Shown here piece after piece: positions 15,133-26,680 of a stretch of DNA of 45,749 bases. The stretch covers positions 1 to 45,749 of the forward strand of contig NZ_MDEC01000038.1 of the NCBI RefSeq assembly GCF_002939785.1. Reading direction: 5' to 3'. Every line of letters begins with the position of its first letter. The stretch's first letter is position 1. The DNA is from Xanthomonas codiaei (GTDB taxonomy: Bacteria > Pseudomonadota > Gammaproteobacteria > Xanthomonadales > Xanthomonadaceae). The notes under the pieces were generated by a model that searched no databases, had not been told where the DNA came from, and saw only the letters and a program-made list of their open reading frames with translations. A program made the translations under genes and the position numbers.

Positions 15133-16296
15133 ATGCATGTGCCGTCCTTGAATTTCGAGCTTGGCGAAGAGATCGATCTGCTGCGCGAAAGCGTCGCCGC
15201 CTTCGCCAGCCACCATATCGCTCCGCTGGCCGCGGCAGCCGACCACGATAACGTGTTCCCCGCCCAGCTCTGGCGCCTGTTCGGCGAACAAGGCCTGCTC
15301 GGCCTGACCGTCGAAGAAGAGTACGGCGGAAGCGGCATGGGCTATCTGGCGCACGTGGTGGCGATGGAAGAGATTTCGCGTGCTGGCGGCGCGATCGGGC
15401 TGTCGTATGGCGCACACTCCAATCTGTGCCTGAACCAGCTACGCAAGAACGCCAGCCACGAACAGAAGCAGCGCTACCTGCCCAAGCTGTGCAGCGGCGA
15501 GCACGTGGGCGCGCTGGCGATGAGCGAGGCCGGCTCCGGCTCGGACGTGGTGTCGATGAAGCTGCGTGCCGACGCGCGGGGCGACCGCTTCGTGCTCAAC
15601 GGCAACAAGATGTGGATCACCAACGGCCCCGACGCCGATGTGCTGGTGGTGTACGCCAAGACCGACCCGGACGCCGGCGCACGCGGCATCACCGCCTTCA
15701 TCGTCGAAAAGGGCATGCCGGGCTTTTCCACCGCACAGAAGCTCGACAAGCTGGGCATGCGCGGCTCCAACACCTGCGAGCTGGTGTTCACCGATTGCGA
15801 AGTGCCGGCGGAAAACGTGCTCGGCACGCTCAACGGCGGCGTCCGTGTACTGATGTCCGGGCTGGATTTCGAACGCGTGGTGCTGGCCGGCGGGCCACTG
15901 GGGCTGATGGCCGCAGCCATGGACGTGGTGTTGCCGTACGTGCACGAGCGCAAGCAGTTCGGCGAGCCGATCGGCACCTTCCAGTTGATGCAGGCCAAGC
16001 TGGCCGACATGTACGTGGGCCTCAACGCCTGCCGCGCCTATGTGTACGCGGTGGCGCGCGCCTGCGATGCCGGGCGCACCACGCGCCAGGACGCAGCCGG
16101 CGCGATCCTGTACGCCGCCGAAAAGGCCACCTGGCTGACCGGCCAGGCGATCCAGGTGCTGGGCGGCAATGGCTACATCAACGATTACCCCACCGGGCGC
16201 TTGTGGCGCGATGCCAAGTTGTACGAGATTGGCGCGGGCACCTCGGAGATCAGGCGCATGCTGATCGGCCGCGAGCTGTTCGAACGCACCGCCTGA
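15133..16296 (+). CDS. ivd: Isovaleryl-CoA dehydrogenase
   Basis: This 387-residue FAD acyl-CoA dehydrogenase oxidises isovaleryl-CoA to 3-methylcrotonyl-CoA in leucine breakdown. The catalytic Glu247 lies in [15 protein letters not shown], the helix-G position characteristic of isovaleryl-CoA dehydrogenases (most other family members carry it near the C-terminus). Other signatures are [10 protein letters not shown] (129-138), [10 protein letters not shown] and [13 protein letters not shown]. Electrons would pass to ETF. It is the first gene of an operon with both methylcrotonyl-CoA carboxylase subunits; the next start is 10 bp away. Confidence 0.93.
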   Translation: MHVPSLNFELGEEIDLLRESVAAFASHHIAPLAAAADHDNVFPAQLWRLFGEQGLLGLTVEEEYGGSGMGYLAHVVAMEEISRAGGAIGLSYGAHSNLCLNQLRKNASHEQKQRYLPKLCSGEHVGALAMSEAGSGSDVVSMKLRADARGDRFVLNGNKMWITNGPDADVLVVYAKTDPDAGARGITAFIVEKGMPGFSTAQKLDKLGMRGSNTCELVFTDCEVPAENVLGTLNGGVRVLMSGLDFERVVLAGGPLGLMAAAMDVVLPYVHERKQFGEPIGTFQLMQAKLADMYVGLNACRAYVYAVARACDAGRTTRQDAAGAILYAAEKATWLTGQAIQVLGGNGYINDYPTGRLWRDAKLYEIGAGTSEIRRMLIGRELFERTA

Positions 16297-16306
16297 CGGA
16301 GCCACC

Positions 16307-17917
16307 ATGAGCGTGATCAACAGCCAGCTGCAGGTCAGCAGCGACAGTTTCCAGGCCAATGCCGCGGCCATGCGCGCCGTGGTGGAGGACCTGCGCCGCA
16401 CGTTGACGCAGACCGCGCTTGGCGGCAGCGACGCCGCACGCGCCAAGCACAGCGCGCGCGGCAAGTTGCTGGTGCGCGAGCGCATCGATGCGCTGCTGGA
16501 TCCGGGTAGCGCCTTGCTGGAAATCGCGCCGCTGGCCGCACACGGCATGTACGACGACCAGGTGCCCTGCGCCGGCGTGGTGGCGGGCATCGGCCGCGTG
16601 TCCGGCGTGGAATGCGTGATCGTGGCCAACGATGCCACCGTCAAGGGCGGCACCTACTACCCGATGACGGTGAAGAAACACTTGCGTGCGCAGGAGATCG
16701 CGCAGCAGAACCGGTTGCCGTGCATCTACCTGGTCGATTCCGGCGGCGCCTTCCTGCCGCTGCAGGATGAAGTCTTCCCCGACCGCGATCACTTCGGGCG
16801 GATCTTCTACAACCAGGCCAATCTCTCGGCCAACGGCATCCCGCAGATCGCTTGCGTGATGGGCTCGTGCACCGCTGGCGGTGCGTATGTGCCAGCGATG
16901 AGCGACGAGACGGTGATCGTGCGCGAGCAGGGCACGATCTTTCTGGGTGGCCCGCCGCTGGTCAAGGCCGCCACCGGCGAGCAGGTCAGCGCCGAGGAAC
17001 TGGGCGGCGCCGACGTGCACACGCGTATCTCCGGTGTCGCCGACCATTTCGCCGACAACGACCTGCAGGCATTGGCGCGCGTGCGCGCCATCGTTGCCAA
17101 TCTCAACTGGCGCAAGCCGCCCATGCCGCTGGCACTGCGTGCACCGCTGCCGCCGCGGCATGCGGCCGATGAGGTGTATGGGGTGATTCCGGCCGACACC
17201 CGCAAGCCCTTCGATGTGCGCGAGGTGATCGCCCGCATCGTCGACGACTCGCGCCTGGACGAATTCAAGCCACGCTATGGCAGCACCCTGGTCACCGGCT
17301 TTGCACATCTGCACGGCTACCCGGTGGGCATCATCGCCAACAACGGCATCCTGTTTTCCGAGTCCGCGCTCAAGGGCGCGCACTTCATCGAGCTGTGCGC
17401 CCAGCGCGGCATTCCGCTGGTGTTCCTGCAGAACATCACCGGCTTCATGGTGGGCCGCAAGTACGAACATGGCGGCATCGCCAAGGACGGGGCCAAGCTG
17501 GTGATGGCGGTGGCCTGCGCCAAGGTACCCAAGTTCACCGTGGTGATCGGCGGCTCGTTCGGCGCCGGCAACTACGGCATGTGCGGCCGCGCCTATTCGC
17601 CCAATTTCCTGTGGATGTGGCCGAACGCGCGCATCGGCGTGATGGGCGGCGAACAGGCCGCCAGCGTGCTGGCCACGGTGCGCCGCGACGGCATCGAGGC
17701 CAAGGGCGGCGCCTGGTCGGGCGAGGAGGAAGACGCTTTCAAGGCACCGATCCGCGCGCAGTTCGAGCAGCAGGGCCATCCGTACTACGCCAGCGCACGG
17801 CTGTGGGACGACGGCATCATCGACCCGGCCGATACCCGCCGCGTGCTGGGGCTGGGCCTGTCGGCGGCATTGAATGCGCCGATCGAACCCACGCGGTTCG
17901 GCGTGTTCCGGATGTGA
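16307..17917 (+). CDS. liuB: Methylcrotonyl-CoA carboxylase, carboxyltransferase subunit
   Basis: This 536-residue acyl-CoA carboxyltransferase moves CO2 from carboxybiotin to 3-methylcrotonyl-CoA. The N-terminal crotonase-like half carries [15 protein letters not shown] and [16 protein letters not shown]. The C-terminal half carries [30 protein letters not shown] and [10 protein letters not shown]. These match the 3-methylcrotonyl rather than the propionyl-CoA type. It is followed by 233 bp before the biotin carboxylase gene, where many relatives have an enoyl-CoA hydratase gene. Confidence 0.92.
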   Translation: MSVINSQLQVSSDSFQANAAAMRAVVEDLRRTLTQTALGGSDAARAKHSARGKLLVRERIDALLDPGSALLEIAPLAAHGMYDDQVPCAGVVAGIGRVSGVECVIVANDATVKGGTYYPMTVKKHLRAQEIAQQNRLPCIYLVDSGGAFLPLQDEVFPDRDHFGRIFYNQANLSANGIPQIACVMGSCTAGGAYVPAMSDETVIVREQGTIFLGGPPLVKAATGEQVSAEELGGADVHTRISGVADHFADNDLQALARVRAIVANLNWRKPPMPLALRAPLPPRHAADEVYGVIPADTRKPFDVREVIARIVDDSRLDEFKPRYGSTLVTGFAHLHGYPVGIIANNGILFSESALKGAHFIELCAQRGIPLVFLQNITGFMVGRKYEHGGIAKDGAKLVMAVACAKVPKFTVVIGGSFGAGNYGMCGRAYSPNFLWMWPNARIGVMGGEQAASVLATVRRDGIEAKGGAWSGEEEDAFKAPIRAQFEQQGHPYYASARLWDDGIIDPADTRRVLGLGLSAALNAPIEPTRFGVFRM

Positions 17918-18150
17918 GCGGGCGCGTGCGCAGCCGGGCATGGCGCATGCAGGCGCGCGAGCCGATCCGCATCGTTTCCTGGCCTGTGCTGCAGGTGTGC
18001 AGCGGTTCTGGGCCACTGCCAGCACATTCGATCGCACTGGAGGCATGCCGCAGCAACGCCCTGGCCCCTCACGCACAGACACCCGCTTTCCATCGCACCC
18101 CCTGATTGCACGACCACCCGCCACGCCGGCGATGTGCAGAGACCGAACCG

Positions 18151-20178
<2,028 letters not shown>

Positions 20179-20276
20179 CGCGGCAGCCGGGATGACCAAC
20201 GGCAGGTAGGCAAACGTGACGCGTGCCTCTAGCGTGCGATGGCGGCTGGCCTGGCCGTGTTCCCACCGGAGGCTTC

Positions 20277-22358
20277 ATGCAACGCCTGCTCCTCGTGTCC
20301 AGCATGCTGCTGGCACTGTCCGCCTGCAACGACAAGACCGCACCCACCGAGAAGCATCCCGCTCCCGCACCGGCGGCCAGCGCAGCTGCGACGCCACCGG
20401 CGCTGATCACCCGTGAGGCGCTGTTCGGCAACCCCGAGCGCGCCAACGTCAGCATCAGTCCGGATGGCAAATACCTCAGCTGGGTGGCACCGCTGGACGG
20501 CGTGCTCAATGTCTGGGTCGCGCCGGTGGATGCGCCGGACCAGGCGCGCGCCATCACCAAGGACACCGCGCGCGGTATCCGCGCCTATTTCTGGACCCAT
20601 CGGCCCGATACGCTGCTGTACCTGCGCGACACCGGCGGCGACGAAGACTTCCATCTGTATGCGATCAATCTCGCCGATGGCAGCAGCACCGATCTCACCC
20701 CGTTCAAGAAGACCAATGCCGAGGTGTACCGGATCAGCGCGCAACACCCGGACGCGATCATGGTCGGCATGAACGACCGCGATCCCAAGTGGCATGACCT
20801 GTACCGGGTGGACCTGACCTCGGGCAAGCGCACCCTGGTGCAGAAGAACACTGACAGCCTGGACTCCTATCTGCTGGATGGAAACTTCCAGCTGCGTTAC
20901 GCCACGCGTGCCACCGACGACGCCGGCCGGGAACTGCTGGTACCCGATGGCAAGGGCTGGAAGCCTGTGGACCGCATTCCATTCGAAGATGTCGCCAACA
21001 CCTTGCCCGACGGGCTGACCGACGACGGCAAGACGCTCTACATGCAGGATTCGCGCAATCGCGATACCGCCGCCCTGTACGCCATCGACACGGCCAGCAA
21101 TGCACGCACGCTGTTGTTCGAAAGCCCGCTCGCCGACGTCGGTGCCACCTTGAACGACCCCAAGACCGGCGTGGTGCAGGCGGTATCGACCGACTACCTG
21201 CGTGAAGAGTGGAAGGCGTTGGATACCGGCGTTGCGGCAGACCTGCAGAAACTCAAATCCCTGGGCGCCGGCGATGCCAGCGTTGCCGCACGCACGCTCG
21301 ACGATCGCATCTGGATCGTCGGCTATTCGGCAGCAGAAACGCCGCTGACTTACTACCGCTACGATCGCGCCGATGGCGGCAAGCTCACCAAACTGTTCTC
21401 CACGCGCCCGGCGCTCGATGGCAAGCCGCTGGTACCGATGTGGCCGCAGGAGTTGACCTCACGCGACGGCCTCAAGCTGGTCAGCTACCTCACCCTGCCT
21501 GCTGAAGCCGACGCCAATCACGACGGTAAGGCCGACAAGCCGGTACCGCTGGTGCTGTTCGTGCACGGCGGCCCGTGGGCACGCGACAGCTACGGCTATG
21601 GCAGGTTCCAGCAATGGATGGCCAATCGCGGCTACGCAGTGCTTTCGGTCAATTTCCGCGGCTCCACCGGCTTCGGCAAGGCCTTCATCAATGCCGGTAA
21701 TGGCGAATGGGCAGCTAAGATGCACGACGATCTTCTGGATGGCGTGCAATGGGCGGTCAAGCAGGGTGTGACTACGCCCGACCAAGTCGCCATCCTTGGG
21801 GTCAGCTATGGTGGCTACGCCACGCTGGTTGGCCTGACCTTCACCCCCGATGTCTTCAAGTGCGGTGTGGATCTGGTCGGTCCCGTCAACCTCAATACGC
21901 TGCTCGGCACCATACCGCCGTATTGGGCAGGCCAGTACAAGCAGTTCACCAAGCGCATGGGCGACCCAGCTACCACCGCAGGCAAGCAATGGCTGACCGA
22001 GCGCTCACCGCTCACGCATGTAGACAAGATCAGCAAGCCGTTGTTGATCGGCCAGGGCGCCAACGATCCGCGCGTCAAGCAGGCCGAAAGCGACCAGATC
22101 GTCAACGCGATGAAGGCCAAGAACATTCCGGTGACCTACGTGTTGTTCCCCGACGAAGGCCATGGCTTCCAGCGCCCAGAAAATATCAAGGCATTCAGCG
22201 CGGTGACCGAAGCCTTCCTCGGCCAATGCCTGGGCGGCCGCGTGCAGCCGATCGGCTCGGATCTCGACGGCTCCAGCATCACCGTCCCGGAAGGCGCGGA
22301 GAAGGTGCAGGGCCTGCCCGAAGCGCTGAAGACGCATACGCAGGCGATAAGGCAGTAG
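20277..22358 (+). CDS. S9-family peptidase, predicted lipoprotein
   Basis: This 693-residue prolyl-oligopeptidase-like enzyme has a lipoprotein signal: LALSAC with Cys17 as the lipidated residue, followed by a Pro/Ala linker. It is therefore expected in the outer membrane or periplasm. The middle part (about 45-400) is a beta-propeller-like region. The catalytic domain has VHGGPWARD, the nucleophile motif GVSYGG, GANDPRVK with the acid, and DEGHGF with the His. It resembles dipeptidyl/acylaminoacyl peptidases. A CGGAGG site precedes the chosen ATG. Nothing directly links it to the peptide locus that follows. Confidence 0.88.
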   Translation: MQRLLLVSSMLLALSACNDKTAPTEKHPAPAPAASAAATPPALITREALFGNPERANVSISPDGKYLSWVAPLDGVLNVWVAPVDAPDQARAITKDTARGIRAYFWTHRPDTLLYLRDTGGDEDFHLYAINLADGSSTDLTPFKKTNAEVYRISAQHPDAIMVGMNDRDPKWHDLYRVDLTSGKRTLVQKNTDSLDSYLLDGNFQLRYATRATDDAGRELLVPDGKGWKPVDRIPFEDVANTLPDGLTDDGKTLYMQDSRNRDTAALYAIDTASNARTLLFESPLADVGATLNDPKTGVVQAVSTDYLREEWKALDTGVAADLQKLKSLGAGDASVAARTLDDRIWIVGYSAAETPLTYYRYDRADGGKLTKLFSTRPALDGKPLVPMWPQELTSRDGLKLVSYLTLPAEADANHDGKADKPVPLVLFVHGGPWARDSYGYGRFQQWMANRGYAVLSVNFRGSTGFGKAFINAGNGEWAAKMHDDLLDGVQWAVKQGVTTPDQVAILGVSYGGYATLVGLTFTPDVFKCGVDLVGPVNLNTLLGTIPPYWAGQYKQFTKRMGDPATTAGKQWLTERSPLTHVDKISKPLLIGQGANDPRVKQAESDQIVNAMKAKNIPVTYVLFPDEGHGFQRPENIKAFSAVTEAFLGQCLGGRVQPIGSDLDGSSITVPEGAEKVQGLPEALKTHTQAIRQ

Positions 22359-22397
22359 CCGCATTCGGTTACCGCATGAGCGGACAGCATCAGTACG

Positions 22398-22420
22398 GCC
22401 GGCGACGTCCTGTCGCCGGC
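22398..22420 (+). terminator. GC-rich hairpin after the S9 peptidase gene
   Basis: GCCGGCGAC-GTCCT-GTCGCCGGC forms a perfect 9-bp stem 39 bp after the stop. There is no immediate T-run, so it may be a transcript-stabilising hairpin rather than a true terminator. Confidence 0.5.
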
Positions 22421-22444
22421 TCATCGACGCTATTTGAAGTGGGT

Positions 22445-22580
22445 AAAAAAACGTAGCGAACAGTCGTCAGGTGGGTACGGACGGAACGGAAGAACCGGAG
22501 TGTAGAACTGCTGCATGCCGATCCCGAGCACCGGCCGCGCCCGGCTGGCGGCGGCGCAGTAGTGCTGTTGGCTGCTCCTA
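22445..22580. repeat. Dispersed inverted-repeat element, copy B
   Basis: This is homologous over about 130 bp to the element at 9325-9470. It shares an AAAACGTAGCGA-type left arm, a CATGCCGATYCCGAGCACC loop and a CGCGCCCG-CTGGCGG right arm ending in a GGCTGCTCCTA-type end. The left tip differs. It lies between the S9 peptidase and the dehydrogenase gene. Confidence 0.75.
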
Positions 22581-22610
22581 CCGAATCGGTCTGCATTCGG
22601 CTGCGACGGG

Positions 22611-23771
22611 CTAGTGGCAGGCCCACACTTCGTTGTTCGGATCCAGTTCCATCGTCTGCATGAGATCTGCGCGGATACCAAATCCGCACACTGCCAGAAC
22701 GCCCTCCATGATGGGTTCTAGTCCGATCAGGGCTTCAACCTGCACCTCGTTGATCGCGCAGGTGACGAACGCCCCCAGGCCCACCTCCGTGGCCGCCAGG
22801 TACAGCGTTTGCGAGAAATGTCCCGCCTCCAGATTGAGTGCGCGATATGCCTTGGCATGTACGCGATACTTCCAGAAATTGCGGTAGTACCGAGGGCACA
22901 GCGCCACGATCACCTGTGCCCCGGAGAACCAATCCTGTCCGGCAACAATGGTCAACGCCACGTCCTGAAGATTCGACGTTTCGACGTGCAGCGGCTCCAG
23001 TGCGTGATCGATCGGAAGATAGTGGTACAGGCCATCGGTAATGCCCGATACGTTCCTGACGATCAGATAAGCATCGAGCGGATGCAGGCCTCCGCCAGAG
23101 GGACTCGATCGCTTCAGAAAAACAGTGTCCGCATCTGCCTGCAGCACCGCATTTGCGGCGAAGGCGCGCTCGATCACCTTTGAGAAATCCGCAAACTCCA
23201 TCTGTCGATCGGCGTCGAAGTTCCTGCAGGTCGTGCGCTGACGCAACAGCTTGTCCAGGTACCCATCGCCCCCCCGCGTCAGCGCGATCCGGCCAGGGCG
23301 ACCGCGCACGACTTGTTCCGGGGGTGGTGGGCCAAACGCCTTCAACAGTGCCGCCGAGGTCTCAGCGCCGGCATCCTTGGCAGCTTGGGCCGAATCCACG
23401 TTGTCCCATCGAGTGAAGGCGTGATACGTGGCTGCCAGCGGATGCCACTGACTTCTACGCTGCATTTGGTCGCGATCGTGCGCCGGGTTCCGGCCTGGGC
23501 CGTCTGCAAGTAACAAGCCCTGGTCTAACAACGACTGCACCACTACTGGCTCTCCTACCAGGCCTGGGGGTTGCCACTGGCTAGGACTGCTGCGACCGAG
23601 CGCGAGCATTTCATCGTCGGTGAGTACGCATTCGGCGCCCAGGTGCGGTGCAAGCGCAACCCATTCCCGGGTCCGCGAGGCACCGGCCCCGCCCGCACAT
23701 AGATCCAGCAGATCGATTCCTATCCGTTCCCTGGGCTCAACATAGACAACCGCACACCGCCTCACCCGCAT
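22611..23771 (-). CDS. SagB-related FMN dehydrogenase, putative peptide maturation enzyme
   Basis: This 386-residue protein has a C-terminal nitroreductase-like FMN domain (about 160-370). It contains RQRTTCRNF (178-185, expected FMN phosphate contact), SSPSGGGLHPLDAYLIV (about 222-238), a Lys-Tyr pair at 301-302 in FWKYRVHAKAYR, and EAGHFSQTLYLAATEVGLGA (about 315-334). These are the landmarks of SagB/McbC-type azoline oxidases; McbC needs a Lys-Tyr pair for activity. The N-terminal 160 residues are specific to this subgroup, which I recall being annotated as putative peptide maturation dehydrogenase. It diverges from a small leader-peptide gene. No YcaO cyclodehydratase is present in the window. 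Confidence 0.85.
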   Translation of the reverse strand: MRVRRCAVVYVEPRERIGIDLLDLCAGGAGASRTREWVALAPHLGAECVLTDDEMLALGRSSPSQWQPPGLVGEPVVVQSLLDQGLLLADGPGRNPAHDRDQMQRRSQWHPLAATYHAFTRWDNVDSAQAAKDAGAETSAALLKAFGPPPPEQVVRGRPGRIALTRGGDGYLDKLLRQRTTCRNFDADRQMEFADFSKVIERAFAANAVLQADADTVFLKRSSPSGGGLHPLDAYLIVRNVSGITDGLYHYLPIDHALEPLHVETSNLQDVALTIVAGQDWFSGAQVIVALCPRYYRNFWKYRVHAKAYRALNLEAGHFSQTLYLAATEVGLGAFVTCAINEVQVEALIGLEPIMEGVLAVCGFGIRADLMQTMELDPNNEVWACH

Positions 23772-23788
23772 GGTCCAACGCTCTTGTC

Positions 23789-23802
23789 GAAGATTGATCT
23801 TC
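23789..23802. promoter_or_regulatory. Palindrome in the dehydrogenase/peptide divergent promoter
   Basis: GAAGATTGATCTTC has 6-bp perfect arms, and a third half-site, GAAGATT, occurs about 38 bp further right. The region is only 78 bp long and must hold both promoters. The regulator is unknown. Confidence 0.5.
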
Positions 23803-23849
23803 TAACGGTCTGGAATTAGATTTCTTGAAGATTTCCCATAGTGACCAGC

Positions 23850-24161
23850 ATGAACGAGAACAACGAGCGCCCAGCCCCCCTGCAACCGGAAGCAGCCCAC
23901 ACGCTGCTGGACCTTCTGGCAACCGACGATGCCTTCCGCGAGCTGTTCAAGACCGACACCAAGGCAGCGCTGCTGCAGGTCGGCTATCCCTCCGAAGATG
24001 TCGAGCTGATGGCTTCCCGGCTCAAGGTCGAGACGTTGGCCGACAAGGCCACCATCGCGCAGGCACGTGATGACATCCAGGCCAGTCTGACGTCGGCGGT
24101 CAACATGCAACCCATCCGTTTGAACGTACCGTCAGGCTCTTCGCCGCAGCTCAAGAAGTAA
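23850..24161 (+). CDS. NHLP-related RiPP precursor peptide (putative)
   Basis: This 103-residue small acidic protein has a leader resembling a nitrile hydratase alpha chain: LLDLLATDDAFRELFKTDTK then AALLQVGY (about 19-46). The C-terminal candidate core is rich in Ser, Pro, Asn and Gln (about 82-103, ending SGSSPQLKK). It has no Cys and no membrane segment. It is therefore a plausible RiPP precursor of the family that accompanies the SagB-like dehydrogenase and the cyclase beside it. ATG 23850 is chosen; GTG 23841 in the same frame is possible and neither has a strong ribosome site. It converges on the cyclase gene with 23 bp between stops. Confidence 0.72.
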   Translation: MNENNERPAPLQPEAAHTLLDLLATDDAFRELFKTDTKAALLQVGYPSEDVELMASRLKVETLADKATIAQARDDIQASLTSAVNMQPIRLNVPSGSSPQLKK

Positions 24162-24184
24162 GTTCGCCACGGCAGGGAGCTCTG

Positions 24185-26677
24185 CTACCTGCCGTCGACC
24201 ATCGCCGCGTCGAAGACATTCAGGGGCTGCTGGCACCATCCGCATCCGCCGAACTCTGCATATGCTCGGCCATGCGCCGCTTTCAGCCATGTCGATTCAC
24301 CGGCAGCAGCTTGCTGATCTCCCAGTGCGATGTAAGCTTCCTTGAGTACCACGTGGTATTGGTAGGCCTCGTTTCCATCAAGCCGTGGCTTCAAGAGTCC
24401 AATGGCCTCTTGCGCATGCCCCTCCAGAAGCGCCGTGCGTGCCTGCATGAGCAGGACCATTTCCGCGACCGAAGGCATTTGTGCCAACGTCGGCTTGGCC
24501 AAGAGCGCCTTCAACACCGTCCTGGCGGTTTCACCGTGGCCCATTCGCTGTCCGATGAGCGCGAGGGATGCCGCAACGACCGCATGCGTGCGCTGCGCAA
24601 CGCCCTCCTGGCTGTTGGCAATACCCGCAAGCGCCGCCGGTACCGCCGAGTCGATGGTCTGCATGGCATTGGCATGCTCGCCCTGTGCGTATTGTGTCGA
24701 AGCCTTGGCGACCAGCGATTGCGGGTAACGCGATGAGCTGCGATCGATCGCGTTGGAAATGCGCTCCATTTCCGGCAGCGCCTTGTCGCTGCGATGCTCG
24801 TCGAGGTAGATGGATACCTGATCGAAATACGCGACATCCAGGCGCCCCTCTGCAGGCCACGAGGCATGGGCGGCGGAAAAGTCTCTCAGCACTGCCAGGG
24901 CCACCGCCTCCCACACTGCCGCCGATGCCAACCCGGAAGTCCTTGCCGACCGGAAGGTGGCCAGCGCTTCGCGGGTCTTGCCCAATGCGAGTTGCATGCG
25001 TCCAACCAGCTCGAGCGAGAGAGGATCGAAGTCGTAGCGGGATGTCGCTGCGCGCTTGGCATACACCAGCGCCTCTGCGTATCGATTACGAACTTCCAGT
25101 GCGTATGCAGTGTTTTCAGCTGCGGCAAAATCGTCTGGATACAGGTTGGCCATCTGCATCCATTTCTCATAGGCATTTGCCGGGTCCTTGATCTGCGCAT
25201 ACCACGCATCCAGATAGACCTGCTCACGCGGAGGCAACTTGGCCCTGAGGCTCAGTGCCTTTTCCAGATACGGCAAGCCGACCGAGGTCTTTTCAAGATA
25301 GAAATAGCAGCGCGCCACGCCGACATTGGCCAAGGCGAACGTCGGGTCGAGTTCGACAGCCCTCAGGTAATAGTCACGCGCACGCAGATAATGGCCAACA
25401 CCAAATTCGCGCTGGGCCAGCGCGAACGCGTTCAGTGCATCCATGTTGGCGGTGGACACGCGTGGCAGTGGCGCGGAATTCGCCTTGATGGACGCAAGCG
25501 TTTCGCCGAGCCCCTCGCGCAGATTGGCGCTCACGGTGTCGACAGACGTGAGCAGCGACCGCTGCCCGCGCCCTTCGGACTTGTACATGTACACGGTTGC
25601 CTGGGTCGCCGGATCCACCACCTCGACGGTGAAGCGCAGGTTGCCGCCGATATCCGCGACACTCGGCAAGATCAAGGCCTTCGCACCGGCACGCATCGCA
25701 ACCTGCGCACCGAGCGCACGGTCCACTTTGGCACGCTCGCTTTGCTTCATCAGCTCGAGCATGTCGTGCGCGCGTTTTTCGGAAATCAGATTGACGTGCT
25801 TGGATTGCTGCAAGCTGAGCCGTAATGCCTGCTGCAGGGGTTCATCCAGCAGCGCGCTGTCGGTCAGGTTGTGCAGGTCTCCCACCACCACCCAGTCGCG
25901 CTCGGCAAAGGCGATCGCCGGCTGCGGGCGAAGGAAGAACCACACAGCGATTCCCACCGCCAGTACGACGCACACCTCGGCCAACAACGCTGCCGGCCGG
26001 CGCCAGAGCGGGATGTCGCGCCAGGCCTTGGCCGAATTCTTCGGCACGCGCAGCGGGGTCAGGCCGACTTCGCCGACTTCGTAGATCTCCATCGGCGTGG
26101 GCACGCCCTTGAAGCGCCAGCGGCCGTGCGATTTCCACAGGATGCGCTCGGCGCGCTCGCCCAGTTCGCGTGCAGCGCGATGGGTCAGCGATTCGGCGAC
26201 GGCCGAGATCAGGATCTGCCCCGGCCGCGCCATCGACATCAGGCGCGCGGCAGTGGGTTTGGCAAGCCCTTCCACTTCCAGGGGTTTGGCGCCGATGCTC
26301 ACCGCCTCGTCGCTGTTGCGCCAGGTCAGTACCTCGCCGACATGCAGGCCTTGTCGGGCGCGCAGCGTCTGCGCATGGCTCTCGCTCATCGCCTTCAGGC
26401 CGCGGGCATAGTCCAGCGCGAAGCCCAGCCCGTCGATGGGGCGGTCGAACAGCAGCAACAGGCCATCGGAACGGTCGATCAGGCGGCCGCGCCACTGCTG
26501 CTGCAGCTTGAGCACCAGGCGGTCATGCTCGCGGAACAGCACGGCGGCGGCATTGTCGCCGATGCGTTCGACCAGCGCGGTCGAATCGCACAGGTCGGTC
26601 AGCAGCAGGGTGCGCAGGCGCGGCGCCTGGATCGCCTCCGACGACGCGTCCTTGCGTGCGTGGGTGCGGGCGCTCAT
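24185..26677 (-). CDS. Membrane class III nucleotide cyclase with TPR region (XC_0250-like)
   Basis: This 830-residue protein has three parts. Residues 20-205 are a class III cyclase domain: metal-binding Asp28 in LLLTDLCDST, Asp71 in RSDGLLLLF, a GLHVGEV segment (110-116) and SIGAKPLEVEGLAKPTAARL (127-146). One membrane helix follows (about 229-249). The rest is periplasmic or cytoplasmic TPR-like sequence (ARDYYLRAVELDPTFALANVGVAR and later repeats), ending in GGCGWCQQPL with a CxxC at 812-815. It matches the protein called peptide modification system cyclase in RiPP loci. In X. campestris the corresponding gene (XC_0250, from memory) makes cyclic GMP. It starts 3 bp after the GGDEF gene. 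Confidence 0.85.
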   Translation of the reverse strand: MSARTHARKDASSEAIQAPRLRTLLLTDLCDSTALVERIGDNAAAVLFREHDRLVLKLQQQWRGRLIDRSDGLLLLFDRPIDGLGFALDYARGLKAMSESHAQTLRARQGLHVGEVLTWRNSDEAVSIGAKPLEVEGLAKPTAARLMSMARPGQILISAVAESLTHRAARELGERAERILWKSHGRWRFKGVPTPMEIYEVGEVGLTPLRVPKNSAKAWRDIPLWRRPAALLAEVCVVLAVGIAVWFFLRPQPAIAFAERDWVVVGDLHNLTDSALLDEPLQQALRLSLQQSKHVNLISEKRAHDMLELMKQSERAKVDRALGAQVAMRAGAKALILPSVADIGGNLRFTVEVVDPATQATVYMYKSEGRGQRSLLTSVDTVSANLREGLGETLASIKANSAPLPRVSTANMDALNAFALAQREFGVGHYLRARDYYLRAVELDPTFALANVGVARCYFYLEKTSVGLPYLEKALSLRAKLPPREQVYLDAWYAQIKDPANAYEKWMQMANLYPDDFAAAENTAYALEVRNRYAEALVYAKRAATSRYDFDPLSLELVGRMQLALGKTREALATFRSARTSGLASAAVWEAVALAVLRDFSAAHASWPAEGRLDVAYFDQVSIYLDEHRSDKALPEMERISNAIDRSSSRYPQSLVAKASTQYAQGEHANAMQTIDSAVPAALAGIANSQEGVAQRTHAVVAASLALIGQRMGHGETARTVLKALLAKPTLAQMPSVAEMVLLMQARTALLEGHAQEAIGLLKPRLDGNEAYQYHVVLKEAYIALGDQQAAAGESTWLKAAHGRAYAEFGGCGWCQQPLNVFDAAMVDGR

Positions 26678-26680
26678 GGC

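Noticed and set aside
16250..18124. A 624-codon open frame opposite the carboxyltransferase gene
   Set aside because: It is antisense to a fully supported enzyme gene and has no family features.
20277..22358. S9 peptidase as the leader protease of the RiPP locus
   Set aside because: It lies on the other strand beyond a repeat element, is a lipoprotein exported from the cytoplasm, and has no specific link to the peptide genes.
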